Shown: in pieces, positions 50,821 through 57,833 of the stretch
How positions within the stretch are numbered: the stretch's first letter is position 1
Layout of the letters: each line of letters opens with the position of its first letter
From: Streptomyces sp. NBC_01341
GTDB lineage: Bacteria > Actinomycetota > Actinomycetes > Streptomycetales > Streptomycetaceae
Length of the DNA stretch: 64,000 nucleotides
Direction: 5' to 3'
Assembly: GCF_035946055.1 (NCBI RefSeq)
Contig: NZ_CP108364.1
Span: 4,526,001 to 4,590,000, forward strand
Position numbers and translations under genes: made by a program
The notes under the pieces: generated by a model
Told to the model about the DNA's origin: nothing
Database searches by the model: none
The model's input: the letters and a program-made list of their open reading frames with translations, nothing else

Positions 50821-50966
50821 GAGTCGGCACCGGCTCGATCCAAGCCCCCGGGCCCAACCTTCGTCGCTACGAGCGACCACTTGCCGCGAGGCGAGCATGG
50901 CGGGCCGGTGCCGTTCGACTGCTGGAAGACAGACCCGTGTCACCTGTCGGTGGCGCGGGTCTGTTT
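50821..50966 (+). ncRNA. Candidate structured small RNA between helD and the malic enzyme gene
   Basis: A closing stem CGGCACCGGC (50825-50834) pairs perfectly with GCCGGTGCCG (50904-50913), 10 bp. Inside it are two hairpins: GTCGCT-ACG-AGCGAC (50863-50877), and CTTGCC-GCGA-GGCGAG (50880-50895), the latter with a GNRA tetraloop. The C-rich joining strand has CCCCCGGGCCC (50845-50855). A 15-bp terminator hairpin follows at once (50930-50963) and ends in TTTG. The element is preceded by a SigR-type promoter and followed by a separate promoter for the malic enzyme gene, so it looks like an independent ~145-nt transcript. It is not one of the RNA families I can recognise. No convincing ORF lies within it. 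Confidence 0.6.
50930..50963 (+). terminator. Terminator of the intergenic RNA
   Basis: CAGACCCGTGTCACC (50930-50944), loop TGTC, GGTGGCGCGGGTCTG (50949-50963): 15 bp with two G-T pairs, extended by A-T pairs and followed by TTTG. Confidence 0.88.
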
Positions 50967-51000
50967 GCGTTCTACGGCGGCGATTCCCGGCCGGCCGGGG

Positions 51001-51029
51001 TTACGTGCCGCGATTACTTCTCGTATGGT
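51001..51029 (+). promoter_or_regulatory. Putative promoter of the malic enzyme gene
   Basis: TTACGT (51001-51006), 17-nt spacer, TATGGT (51024-51029). It lies after the RNA terminator and predicts a leader of about 125 nt before the ATG at 51161. Confidence 0.45.
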
Positions 51030-51160
51030 GGAAGAAAGTTTCCGAAAGGTGGCAGTCATTACCGGCTACCGGTCGGTAGGTGCGACCATCGGAACGCACG
51101 TACGGGGCCCGGCCCCGCCCGCGTGCGGCAACGAAGCTCAGGAAAGCGAAGGACTCGGCC

Positions 51161-52594
51161 ATGGCAACGGCGCCCAGCGTCTCGTACTCGATGACGGTCA
51201 GGCTGGAGGTGCCCGCGAGCGGCACAGCGGTCTCCCACCTGACCACGGCCGTGGAGTCCTCCGGCGGCTCGGTCACCGGCCTCGACGTGACCGCTTCCGG
51301 CCACGAGAAGCTGCGGATCGACGTCACCATCGCGGCCTCCTCCACCTCGCACGCGGACGAGATCGTCGAGGGTCTGCGCGGCATCGAAGGCGTCATACTC
51401 GGCAAGGTCTCCGACCGTACGTTCCTGATGCACCTCGGCGGCAAGATCGAGATGGCGTCGAAGCACCCCATCCGCAACCGTGACGACCTCTCGATGATCT
51501 ACACCCCGGGTGTGGCGCGGGTCTGCATGGCGATCGCCGAGAACCCCGAGGACGCCCGGCGTCTGACCATCAAGCGGAACTCCGTCGCCGTGGTCACCGA
51601 CGGCTCCGCGGTGCTCGGTCTCGGCAACATCGGCCCCATGGCGGCGCTGCCCGTCATGGAGGGAAAGGCCGCCCTCTTCAAGCGCTTCGCGGGCATCGAC
51701 GCCTGGCCGATCTGCCTGGACACCCAGGACACCGACGAGATCGTCGCCATCGTCAAGGCGATCGCCCCCGGCTTCGCCGGGATCAACCTGGAGGACATCT
51801 CCGCCCCCCGCTGCTTCGAGATCGAGGCACGGCTGCGCGAGGCCCTCGACATCCCCGTCTTCCACGACGACCAGCACGGCACAGCGATCGTCGTCCTGGC
51901 CGCGCTGACCAACGCGCTGCGCGTGGTGGGCAAGGCGATCGGTGACGTACGGGTCGTCATGTCCGGTGCGGGCGCCGCCGGCACGGCCATCCTCAAGCTG
52001 CTCATCGCCGCGGGCGTCAAGCACACGGTCGTCGCCGACATCCACGGTGTGGTGCACGCGGACCGCGAGGACCTGGTGGACGCCACCCCGGAGTCGCCGC
52101 TGCGCTGGATCGCCGACAACACCAACCCCGAGGGCGTCACCGGCACGCTCAAGGAGGCCGTGGTCGGCTCGGACGTGTTCATCGGCGTCTCGGCCCCCAA
52201 CGTGCTGGACGGCACCGACGTCGCGGCGATGGCCGACGGCGCGATCGTGTTCGCGCTCGCGAACCCGGACCCCGAGGTGGACCCGGCGATCGCGCGTGAG
52301 ACGGCGGCGGTCGTCGCGACCGGGCGTTCCGACTTCCCGAACCAGATCAACAACGTGCTGGTCTTCCCGGGCGTGTTCCGCGGCCTGCTGGACGCCCAGT
52401 CCCGCACCGTCGACACGGGCATGATGCTCGCCGCCGCGCGCGCCCTCGCCGACGTCGTGGCCGAGGACGAGGTCAACGCGAACTACATCATCCCGTCCGT
52501 CTTCAACGACAAGGTCGCGGGCGCTGTCGCCGGTGCCGTCAGGGACGCCGCCAAGGCGGCCGGGGTCGCCGCGGCCACGACCGACCCCGCGTAG
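51161..52594 (+). CDS. NAD-dependent malic enzyme with N-terminal ACT domain, 477 aa
   Basis: Oxidatively decarboxylates L-malate to pyruvate. Residues about 5-90 form an ACT-like regulatory domain (YSMTVRLEVPASGTAVSHLTTAVESSGG). The malic enzyme core shows MIYTPGVARVC, TDGSAVLGLGNIGP, INLEDISAPRCFEIE (metal), VFHDDQHGTAIVVLAAL, the Rossmann loop VVMSGAGAAGTAILKLL, and VVADIHGVVH, whose Asp fits NAD. ATG 51161 has gaagga 7 nt upstream; longer in-frame extensions lack a ribosome site. From memory the S. coelicolor orthologue (SCO2951) prefers NAD. Two palindromic hairpins follow the stop. Confidence 0.93.
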   Translation: MATAPSVSYSMTVRLEVPASGTAVSHLTTAVESSGGSVTGLDVTASGHEKLRIDVTIAASSTSHADEIVEGLRGIEGVILGKVSDRTFLMHLGGKIEMASKHPIRNRDDLSMIYTPGVARVCMAIAENPEDARRLTIKRNSVAVVTDGSAVLGLGNIGPMAALPVMEGKAALFKRFAGIDAWPICLDTQDTDEIVAIVKAIAPGFAGINLEDISAPRCFEIEARLREALDIPVFHDDQHGTAIVVLAALTNALRVVGKAIGDVRVVMSGAGAAGTAILKLLIAAGVKHTVVADIHGVVHADREDLVDATPESPLRWIADNTNPEGVTGTLKEAVVGSDVFIGVSAPNVLDGTDVAAMADGAIVFALANPDPEVDPAIARETAAVVATGRSDFPNQINNVLVFPGVFRGLLDAQSRTVDTGMMLAAARALADVVAEDEVNANYIIPSVFNDKVAGAVAGAVRDAAKAAGVAAATTDPA

Positions 52595-52608
52595 GGCCGT
52601 ACGGCCCT
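52593..52608 (+). terminator. Terminator hairpin of the malic enzyme gene
   Basis: AGGGCC (52593-52598), loop GTAC, GGCCCT (52603-52608); it begins inside the stop codon. A second GC palindrome (GGGGCCGGCCCC) lies at 52625-52636. Confidence 0.6.
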
Positions 52609-52636
52609 GTCACACATCGTCCGCGGGGGCCGGCCC

Positions 52637-52988
52637 CGGCTCCCGCCGACGGTGCCGTACCTCACGTCCGGGCCCTCCGTACGGCGCGTCGCGGGTCGTG
52701 GCGTCCCAAACGCCCCTTTAGGGTGGGCGGGCAGCGAGACCCACAGGCCCTGCAACCGCTGCGGACCGCTCCAACAAGTCGACGGAACGTCATCACAGGC
52801 AATCGGTGGTGCTTTTCGTGTGACGTCGAGAGGTTCCGGATTGGCGTTAGCGCCGCAGGTGGGGGCAGGATGCGTATTCGGGCGCGAGGGTCTGACATCA
52901 GACCCGGGTCCGGGGACTGTCAGAGGGCCCTGGCAGCATCGGCTTCGATCTCACGCCTCACAGGCAAGAAGAACACGGGAGTACAAAC
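52637..52988 (+). promoter_or_regulatory. Upstream region of hupA with inverted repeat
   Basis: No gene seen in this stretch. A TAGGGT box at 52719-52724 could be a -10, giving a ~260-nt leader. An 8-bp inverted repeat, GGGTCTGA (52888-52895) and TCAGACCC (52898-52905), separated by 2 nt, lies 84 nt before the start and may be an operator or hairpin. GGCGTTAGCGCC at about 52844-52855 is a smaller repeat. Confidence 0.4.
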
Positions 52989-53270
52989 ATGAACCGCAGT
53001 GAGCTGGTGGCCGCCCTGGCCGACCGTGCCGAGGTGACCCGCAAGGACGCCGACGCCGTTCTGGCCGCGCTCGCCGAGACCGTCGGCGAGATCGTCGCCA
53101 AGGGCGACGAGAAGGTCACCATCCCCGGCTTCCTGACCTTCGAGCGCACCCACCGTGCCGCTCGCACCGCTCGTAACCCGCAGACCGGCGACCCGATCAA
53201 CATCCCGGCCGGCTACAGCGTGAAGGTCTCCGCGGGCTCCAAGCTCAAGGAAGCCGCCAAGGGCAAGTAA
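52989..53270 (+). CDS. hupA: Nucleoid protein HU (HupA, 93 aa form)
   Basis: Complete bacterial HU: MNRSELVAALADRAEVTRKDADAVLAALAETV helix pair, IPGFLTFERTHRAARTARNPQTGDPINIPAG DNA-binding arm containing the RNPQTG motif, and VKVSAGSKLKEAAKGK C-terminus. It lacks the Lys/Ala-rich tail of the second Streptomyces HU (HupS), so it is the short housekeeping HupA. ATG with gggag 7 nt upstream. Monocistronic: own leader and terminator. Confidence 0.97.
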   Translation: MNRSELVAALADRAEVTRKDADAVLAALAETVGEIVAKGDEKVTIPGFLTFERTHRAARTARNPQTGDPINIPAGYSVKVSAGSKLKEAAKGK

Positions 53271-53288
53271 GGCCCCCGAGGCGTCAAG

Positions 53289-53323
53289 AAGGGCGGCCGT
53301 CCCGACCAAGGGCGGCCGCCCTT
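53289..53323 (+). terminator. Terminator of hupA
   Basis: AAGGGCGGCCG (53289-53299) pairs perfectly with CGGCCGCCCTT (53313-53323); 18 nt after the stop codon. Confidence 0.85.
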
Positions 53324-53538
53324 CGGCGTACCCGGGGGCGGGGCCCCCGCGGGTTCGCCGGAGCACACACCGTCCCTGCGGGCCCTGGGGGCCTCCTGCG
53401 GCGCCCCGGCGGTCCCGGACGGCCCGGGGGAGGGCCCGCGGGTTCGTTCGGCCCTGTGGCGGCCCCCAGTGGCGCCGGGCCCGCGCAGCGCCTCGTGCGC
53501 GCCGAGGTACGGGACAGCCGTCCGGGGGTGTACGCAGA
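53324..53538. other. GC-rich non-coding stretch between convergent hupA and murA
   Basis: About 215 nt with no supported gene. It is extremely G/C rich with repeated GGGCCC/GCGGGTTCG strings (for example gcgggttcg twice, 53349 and about 53438) but no ordered repeat. I see no promoter or RNA structure beyond the flanking terminators. Confidence 0.5.
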
Positions 53539-53581
53539 AGTCCGCCGCCCCGGTCCCTCACGGGGGCCGGGGCGGCGGACT
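53539..53581 (-). terminator. Terminator of murA
   Basis: Perfect 15-bp stem AGTCCGCCGCCCCGG (53539-53553) and CCGGGGCGGCGGACT (53567-53581), 70 nt beyond the murA stop on the minus strand. Confidence 0.85.
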
Positions 53582-53650
53582 GTGGTGCGCGGGTGCGCAA
53601 TGCTGTGTGCGGCAGCACTGTGCGCGCGCCGGAGCGCGCCCGGAACGGCG

Positions 53651-54991
53651 TCAGACGAGCGAGCCGCCCGGCAGTTCGACCTTGGCGCCGAGCTTCTCCA
53701 GCTTGTCCATGAAGTTCTCGTAGCCGCGGTTGATCAGGTCGATGCCGTGCACCCGGGACGTGCCCTGGGCCGCCAGTGCGGCGATCAGATACGAGAAGCC
53801 GCCGCGCAGGTCGGGGATGACCAGATCCGCGCCCTGGAGTTTCGTGGGGCCGGACACGACCGCCGAATGGAGGAAGTTCCGCTGCCCGAAGCGGCAGTCG
53901 GAGCCCCCGAGGCACTCGCGGTAGAGCTGGATGTGAGCACCCATCTGGTTGAGCGCCGAGGTGAAGCCGAGCCGGGACTCGTACACCGTCTCGTGGACGA
54001 TGGACAGACCGGCGGCCTGCGTGAGGGCGACCACGAGCGGCTGCTGCCAGTCGGTCTGGAAGCCCGGGTGCACGTCCGTCTCCAGCGCGATGGCGTTCAG
54101 CGCGCCGCCGGGGTGCCAGAAGCGGATGCCCTCGTCGTCGATCTCGAAGGCGCCGCCGACCCGGCGGAAGGTGTTCAGGAACGTCATCATCGAGCGCTGC
54201 TGGGCGCCGCGCACGTAGATGTTGCCCTCGGTCGCGAGCGCGGCGGACGCCCAGGACGCCGCTTCCAGACGGTCCGGGATCGCGCGGTGGGTGTACCCGT
54301 CGAGCCGGTCGACACCCGTGATCCGGATGGTCCGGTCGGTGTCCATGGAGATGATCGCGCCCATCTTCTGCAGTACGCAGATGAGGTCCTCGATCTCCGG
54401 TTCGACGGCCGCGTTGGACAGCTCGGTGACGCCCTCGGCGAGCACAGCGGTCAGCAGCACCTGTTCGGTGGAGCCCACCGACGGGTACGGCAGCCGGATC
54501 TTCGTGCCGCGCAGCCGCTGCGGGGCTTCGAGGTACTGGCCGTCGGCCCGCTTCTCGATGGTCGCGCCGAACTGGCGGAGCACCTCGAAGTGGAAGTCGA
54601 TCGGCCGGCCGCCGATGTCGCAGCCGCCGAGGCCGGGGATGAAGGCGTGCCCCAGCCGGTGCAGCAGCGGGCCGCAGAAGAGGATCGGGATGCGCGACGA
54701 GCCCGCGTGCGCGTCGATGTCGGCGACGTTCGCGCTCTCGACGTGCGACGGGTCGAGGATGAGTTCGCCCGGTTCGTCGCCGGGCTTGACGGTCACGCCG
54801 TGCAGCTGCAACAGCCCTCGGACCACCCGCACGTCGCGGATGTCGGGCACGTTGCGCAGCCGGCTGGGCCCGCTGCCGAGCAGCGCGGCGACCATTGCCT
54901 TCGGCACCAGGTTCTTGGCGCCTCGGACGCGGATCTCGCCCTCCAGCGGGGTGCCGCCGTGGACAAGCAGGACATCGTCTGTGCCGGTCAT
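53651..54991 (-). CDS. murA: UDP-N-acetylglucosamine 1-carboxyvinyltransferase MurA
   Basis: First committed step of peptidoglycan synthesis: transfers enolpyruvate from PEP to UDP-GlcNAc. The EPSP-synthase fold is seen with VRGAKNLVPKAMVAALL (active-site Lys; the usual KNAALP is KNLVPK here) and GLGGCDIGGRPIDFH carrying the catalytic Cys that is the fosfomycin target. Further motifs are PSVGSTEQVLL, AALATEGNIYVRG, TDWQQPLVVALTQA and DLRGGFSYLIAALAA. Length 446 is slightly longer than E. coli MurA (419). ATG start; stop followed by a strong terminator. Confidence 0.95.
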   Translation of the reverse strand: MTGTDDVLLVHGGTPLEGEIRVRGAKNLVPKAMVAALLGSGPSRLRNVPDIRDVRVVRGLLQLHGVTVKPGDEPGELILDPSHVESANVADIDAHAGSSRIPILFCGPLLHRLGHAFIPGLGGCDIGGRPIDFHFEVLRQFGATIEKRADGQYLEAPQRLRGTKIRLPYPSVGSTEQVLLTAVLAEGVTELSNAAVEPEIEDLICVLQKMGAIISMDTDRTIRITGVDRLDGYTHRAIPDRLEAASWASAALATEGNIYVRGAQQRSMMTFLNTFRRVGGAFEIDDEGIRFWHPGGALNAIALETDVHPGFQTDWQQPLVVALTQAAGLSIVHETVYESRLGFTSALNQMGAHIQLYRECLGGSDCRFGQRNFLHSAVVSGPTKLQGADLVIPDLRGGFSYLIAALAAQGTSRVHGIDLINRGYENFMDKLEKLGAKVELPGGSLV

Positions 54992-55287
54992 GTATCTCGC
55001 GTTCCGGAGTGGTCGGGCAGGGGGCCAACAAAAGGGTAATGGCCGCAGACCCCCCTTCAGTAAGGCCCCGGGGGCTCGACCGTGTCATGGATCCGCCACA
55101 ACACGTTCCGCTGCCCGCTCCTCGCGGAGGGTCACCGTCCGGCTGCCGCGTGCGGACGCCCCCCGATCGTGCGCTCCCCGTGCGTCCGTGCGGCGCCCGT
55201 GCGCCCTGAGCTGCGGACGGGCTGCCGCCGCCGGCGGGAGTGCCGCGCGGTCCCCGCCGAGCGCGAAGATGCGGGATCATCTGTGCC

Positions 55288-55848
55288 ATGACGGAGGTGT
55301 CCTCGCTCACAGGCCGGCTGCTCGTGGCGGCTCCCGCCCTGGCGGACCCGAATTTCGACCGCGCGGTGGTGCTGCTCCTCGACCACGACGAGGAGGGCTC
55401 GCTCGGCGTCGTCCTCAACCGGCCGACCCCGGTCGGCGTCGGCGACATCCTCGCGTCCTGGGCCGGCCTGGCCGGTGAGCCGGACGTGGTCTTCCAGGGG
55501 GGCCCGGTCTCGCTCGACTCCGCGCTCGGCGTCGCGGTGATCCCCGGGGGCGAGGGCCCGCTGGGCTGGCGGCGGGTGCACGGGGCGATCGGCCTGGTGG
55601 ACCTGGAGGCGCCCCCGGAGCTGCTCGCGGCGGCGCTCGGCTCCCTGCGGATCTTCGCCGGGTACGCCGGCTGGGGGCCCGGACAGCTGGAGCGTGAGCT
55701 GAAGGACGGTGCCTGGTACGTGGTCGAGTCGGAACCCGGCGACGTCTCCTCGCCGCGCCCGGAGAGCCTCTGGCGGGCGGTTCTGCGCCGCCAGCGAAGC
55801 GAACTGGCCATGATCGCGACGTATCCGGACGACCCTTCGCTCAACTGA
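55288..55848 (+). CDS. YqgE/AlgH family protein, 186 aa
   Basis: Family signatures: LTGRLLVAAPALADPNFDRAVVLLLDHDEEGSLGVVLNRPT, VVFQGGPVSLDSALGVAVI, and LRIFAGYAGWGPGQLERELKDGAWYVV. Function in bacteria is unclear (AlgH was named in Pseudomonas alginate regulation). ATG 55288 is the only start before the conserved LTGRLLVA; no Shine-Dalgarno, with gatcat 7 nt upstream. It is divergent from murA across ~300 nt, in which I found no clear promoter elements. Confidence 0.92.
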   Translation: MTEVSSLTGRLLVAAPALADPNFDRAVVLLLDHDEEGSLGVVLNRPTPVGVGDILASWAGLAGEPDVVFQGGPVSLDSALGVAVIPGGEGPLGWRRVHGAIGLVDLEAPPELLAAALGSLRIFAGYAGWGPGQLERELKDGAWYVVESEPGDVSSPRPESLWRAVLRRQRSELAMIATYPDDPSLN

Positions 55849-55878
55849 TGTCCGGAGCTTTCAGTACGCTTGGCAGTT

Positions 55879-56181
55879 ATGAGCACTCTTGAGCCCGAGC
55901 GCGGGGCAGGTACGGGGACCCTCGTGGAGCCGACACCTCAGGTGTCGAACGGCGACGGCGACCACGAGCGCTACGCGCATTACGTCCAGAAGGACAAGAT
56001 CATGGCGAGCGCCCTGGAGGGCACTCCCGTGGTGGCACTGTGCGGCAAGGTCTGGGTCCCGGGGCGCGACCCCAAGAAGTACCCGGTCTGTCCCATGTGC
56101 AAGGAGATCTACGAGTCCATGGGCGCCGGTGGCGACAAGGACAAGGGCAAGGGCGGCAAGGACAACAGCGGCAAGAAGTAG
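55879..56181 (+). CDS. DUF3039 protein, 100 aa
   Basis: Small actinobacterial protein: DHERYAHYVQKDKIMASALEGTPVVALCGKVWVPGRDPKKYPVCPMCKEIYESM. The Cys residues (LCGK and CPMC) suggest a zinc site. A Lys/Gly/Asp-rich tail follows. Function unknown. ATG lies 8 nt after TACGCT (55865-55870), so it is probably leaderless; only 30 nt separate it from the yqgE-like gene. A 17-bp hairpin lies about 100 nt downstream. Confidence 0.88.
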   Translation: MSTLEPERGAGTGTLVEPTPQVSNGDGDHERYAHYVQKDKIMASALEGTPVVALCGKVWVPGRDPKKYPVCPMCKEIYESMGAGGDKDKGKGGKDNSGKK

Positions 56182-56282
56182 TCCCTGCCTCTTCCGGCTC
56201 CCTTCCGGGCGTCCGCCCGGATCCTCTCCGGGCCTCCGCCCGGTTCCCTCCGGATTTCCGCCTGGGCCCCCGGTCCGGTCAT

Positions 56283-56320
56283 GGCCCCGGGGGCACGCGT
56301 CGCCGCGTGCCCCCGGGGCC
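56283..56320 (+). terminator. 17-bp perfect hairpin after the DUF3039 gene
   Basis: Arms at 56283-56299 and 56304-56320 are fully complementary around a TCGC loop. Three degenerate ~25-nt copies of a CTCCGGGC..CCGCCCGG motif precede it (about 56205-56275). Confidence 0.8.
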
Positions 56321-56357
56321 GTTCGCATGTCCGGGGGCCGGCGCAAGCGGGTGGCCC

Positions 56358-56385
56358 CGCCCCCGCGGACCGGTCCGCGGGGGCG
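56358..56385. repeat. 28-bp perfect palindrome
   Basis: The two 14-nt arms (56358-56371 and 56372-56385) are exact reverse complements with no spacer, centred on CCGG. It could act as a second terminator or a protein-binding site, 31 nt before the dre-like element. Confidence 0.7.
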
Positions 56386-56415
56386 CGTCGCGTGGACCGC
56401 ACCGGGTGGTCACAG

Positions 56416-56431
56416 AGTGGTTGAGACCACT
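56416..56431. promoter_or_regulatory. DasR-responsive element (dre)-like operator
   Basis: AGTGGTTGAGACCACT has perfect 6-bp arms (AGTGGT/ACCACT) and closely matches the dre consensus ACTGGTCTAGACCACT known from memory for the GntR-family regulator DasR, which controls GlcNAc and chitin uptake. It is 95 nt upstream of the binding-protein start, in front of a transporter plus hexosaminidase operon. Confidence 0.65.
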
Positions 56432-56485
56432 TGTCGGCGTACCGGCACACCCTTAGTCTCCTGCCAGTTGTGCAGAACGAAACGC

Positions 56486-56506
56486 GCGTTGCATAGAATG
56501 CAACGC
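56486..56506. promoter_or_regulatory. Second operator palindrome overlapping a -10 box
   Basis: GCGTTGCAT (56486-56494) and ATGCAACGC (56498-56506) are perfect 9-bp arms around AGA. The centre contains TAGAAT (56494-56499), a strong -10 sequence, so a repressor bound here would block the promoter. The regulator is unknown; LacI- or ROK-type fits the shape. Confidence 0.6.
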
Positions 56507-56526
56507 TTGACCGGTTGGGGTCCCGG

Positions 56527-57831
56527 ATGAAGTTTTCTGCCCGAATTGCCGCTCCGGCCGCGGCTCTTGTGCTGGCGGGGGTCACCGCCACCGGCTGCGC
56601 GCCGCAGACCTCCGACACCGGCGCCAAGGGGGACGAGAAGTCCGGGGCCCTGCGCGTCTGGCTCTTCCAGGAGGTCGGCAACAAGCCCAAGGAGAAGGTC
56701 GTCGACGCCGCGGTGGCGGACTTCGAGAAGTCCCACGAGGGGGCCGAGGTCGAGATCGAGTACATACCCGTCGACACCCGGGCCCAGCGCATCAAGGCGG
56801 CCTTCAACGACCCGAAGAGCGCACCCGACCTCATCGAGTACGGCAACACCGACACCGCCGGCTACGTGAAGGACGGCGGACTCGCCGACGTCAGCGGCGA
56901 GTTCGCGGCGTGGGACGAGGCCAAGGACACCGACCCGGCCGCCAAGCAGTCCGTGACGGTGGACGGCAAGGTCTACGGTGCGCCCCTCTTCGTCGGCGTA
57001 CGCGCCCTGTACTACCGCACCGACGTCCTCGGCGACCTCGGGATCGAGCCCCCGAAGTCGCAGGACGAACTGATCGCCACCGCAAAGAAGATCCACAAGA
57101 AGAAGCCCGGCCTGTACGGCCTCGCGGTCGGCGGTGCCTACACCTACGGCGCCATGCCCTTCATCTGGGCGCAGGGCGGCGAACTGGCCGAGGAGACGGG
57201 GGTGAGCTACCGGTCCTCCATCAACAGCGAGAAGGCCCGGAAGGGCATCGAGGCCTACACCTCGCTCTTCGGCGACGACAACTGCCCTGCGGCCAAGTGC
57301 GCGGTCATGGGCGGCAACGCCACGGTCACCGCGTTCGCGGCCGGCAAGGCTGCCATGGCGATCGGCGGCGACTTCAGCCACGCCGCCGTCGAGGCGGGCG
57401 CCGTGAAGGGCAAGTACGCCGTCGTGCCCCTGCCCGGCGTGAAGGAGGGCTCGATCGCGCCCGCCTTCGCGGGTGGCAACAACATCGGTGTGCTCAGGAG
57501 CAGTTCGCACCGCACCCTCGCCGTCGACCTGATGAAGTCGCTCACCGGCAAGAAGACACAGGCCGAGATGTTCGACGCGATGGGCTTCCTCCCGACCTAC
57601 TCGGACGTGCGGGACACCGTCGCGCAGAAAGAGCCCTTCGTCGGTCCCTTCGTCAAGTCACTCGACGCGGGTGCCAAGTTCGTCCCGGCCTCCCCGGCCT
57701 GGGGCCGGATCGACGCCTCCCTGGTCCTGCCGACCATGTTCCAGGAGATCGTCAGCGGCCGTAAGGACGTGGCCGCCGCCTCGGACGCCGCGGCGAAGAA
57801 GATGGACGCGGCGTTCGCCGAAGCGGGCTGA
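56527..57831 (+). CDS. Extracellular sugar-binding lipoprotein (probable chito-oligosaccharide/GlcNAc type), 434 aa
   Basis: Lipoprotein signal peptide MKFSARIAAPAAALVLAGVTATGC with lipobox ATGC, then a family-1 solute-binding fold: LRVWLFQEVGNKPKEKVVDAAVADFEKSH, DLIEYGNTDTAGYVKDGGLADVS, GVRALYYRTDVLGDLGIEPPKSQDELI, AFAAGKAAMAIGGDF. ATG 56527 follows a weak ggttgggg ribosome site; TTG 56515 is an in-frame alternative. First gene of a four-gene operon with two permeases and a GH20 hexosaminidase, preceded by dre-like and second palindromic operators; the substrate is therefore inferred to be a GlcNAc-containing oligosaccharide. Confidence 0.88.
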   Translation: MKFSARIAAPAAALVLAGVTATGCAPQTSDTGAKGDEKSGALRVWLFQEVGNKPKEKVVDAAVADFEKSHEGAEVEIEYIPVDTRAQRIKAAFNDPKSAPDLIEYGNTDTAGYVKDGGLADVSGEFAAWDEAKDTDPAAKQSVTVDGKVYGAPLFVGVRALYYRTDVLGDLGIEPPKSQDELIATAKKIHKKKPGLYGLAVGGAYTYGAMPFIWAQGGELAEETGVSYRSSINSEKARKGIEAYTSLFGDDNCPAAKCAVMGGNATVTAFAAGKAAMAIGGDFSHAAVEAGAVKGKYAVVPLPGVKEGSIAPAFAGGNNIGVLRSSSHRTLAVDLMKSLTGKKTQAEMFDAMGFLPTYSDVRDTVAQKEPFVGPFVKSLDAGAKFVPASPAWGRIDASLVLPTMFQEIVSGRKDVAAASDAAAKKMDAAFAEAG

Positions 57832-57833
57832 CG

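Noticed and set aside
50881..51483. Possible gene overlapping the structured RNA and the start of the malic enzyme gene (contains MVEESFRKVAVITGYRSVG)
   Set aside because: It runs through the terminator hairpin and into the malic enzyme coding sequence in another frame; the second half is a compositional shadow and there is no family match.
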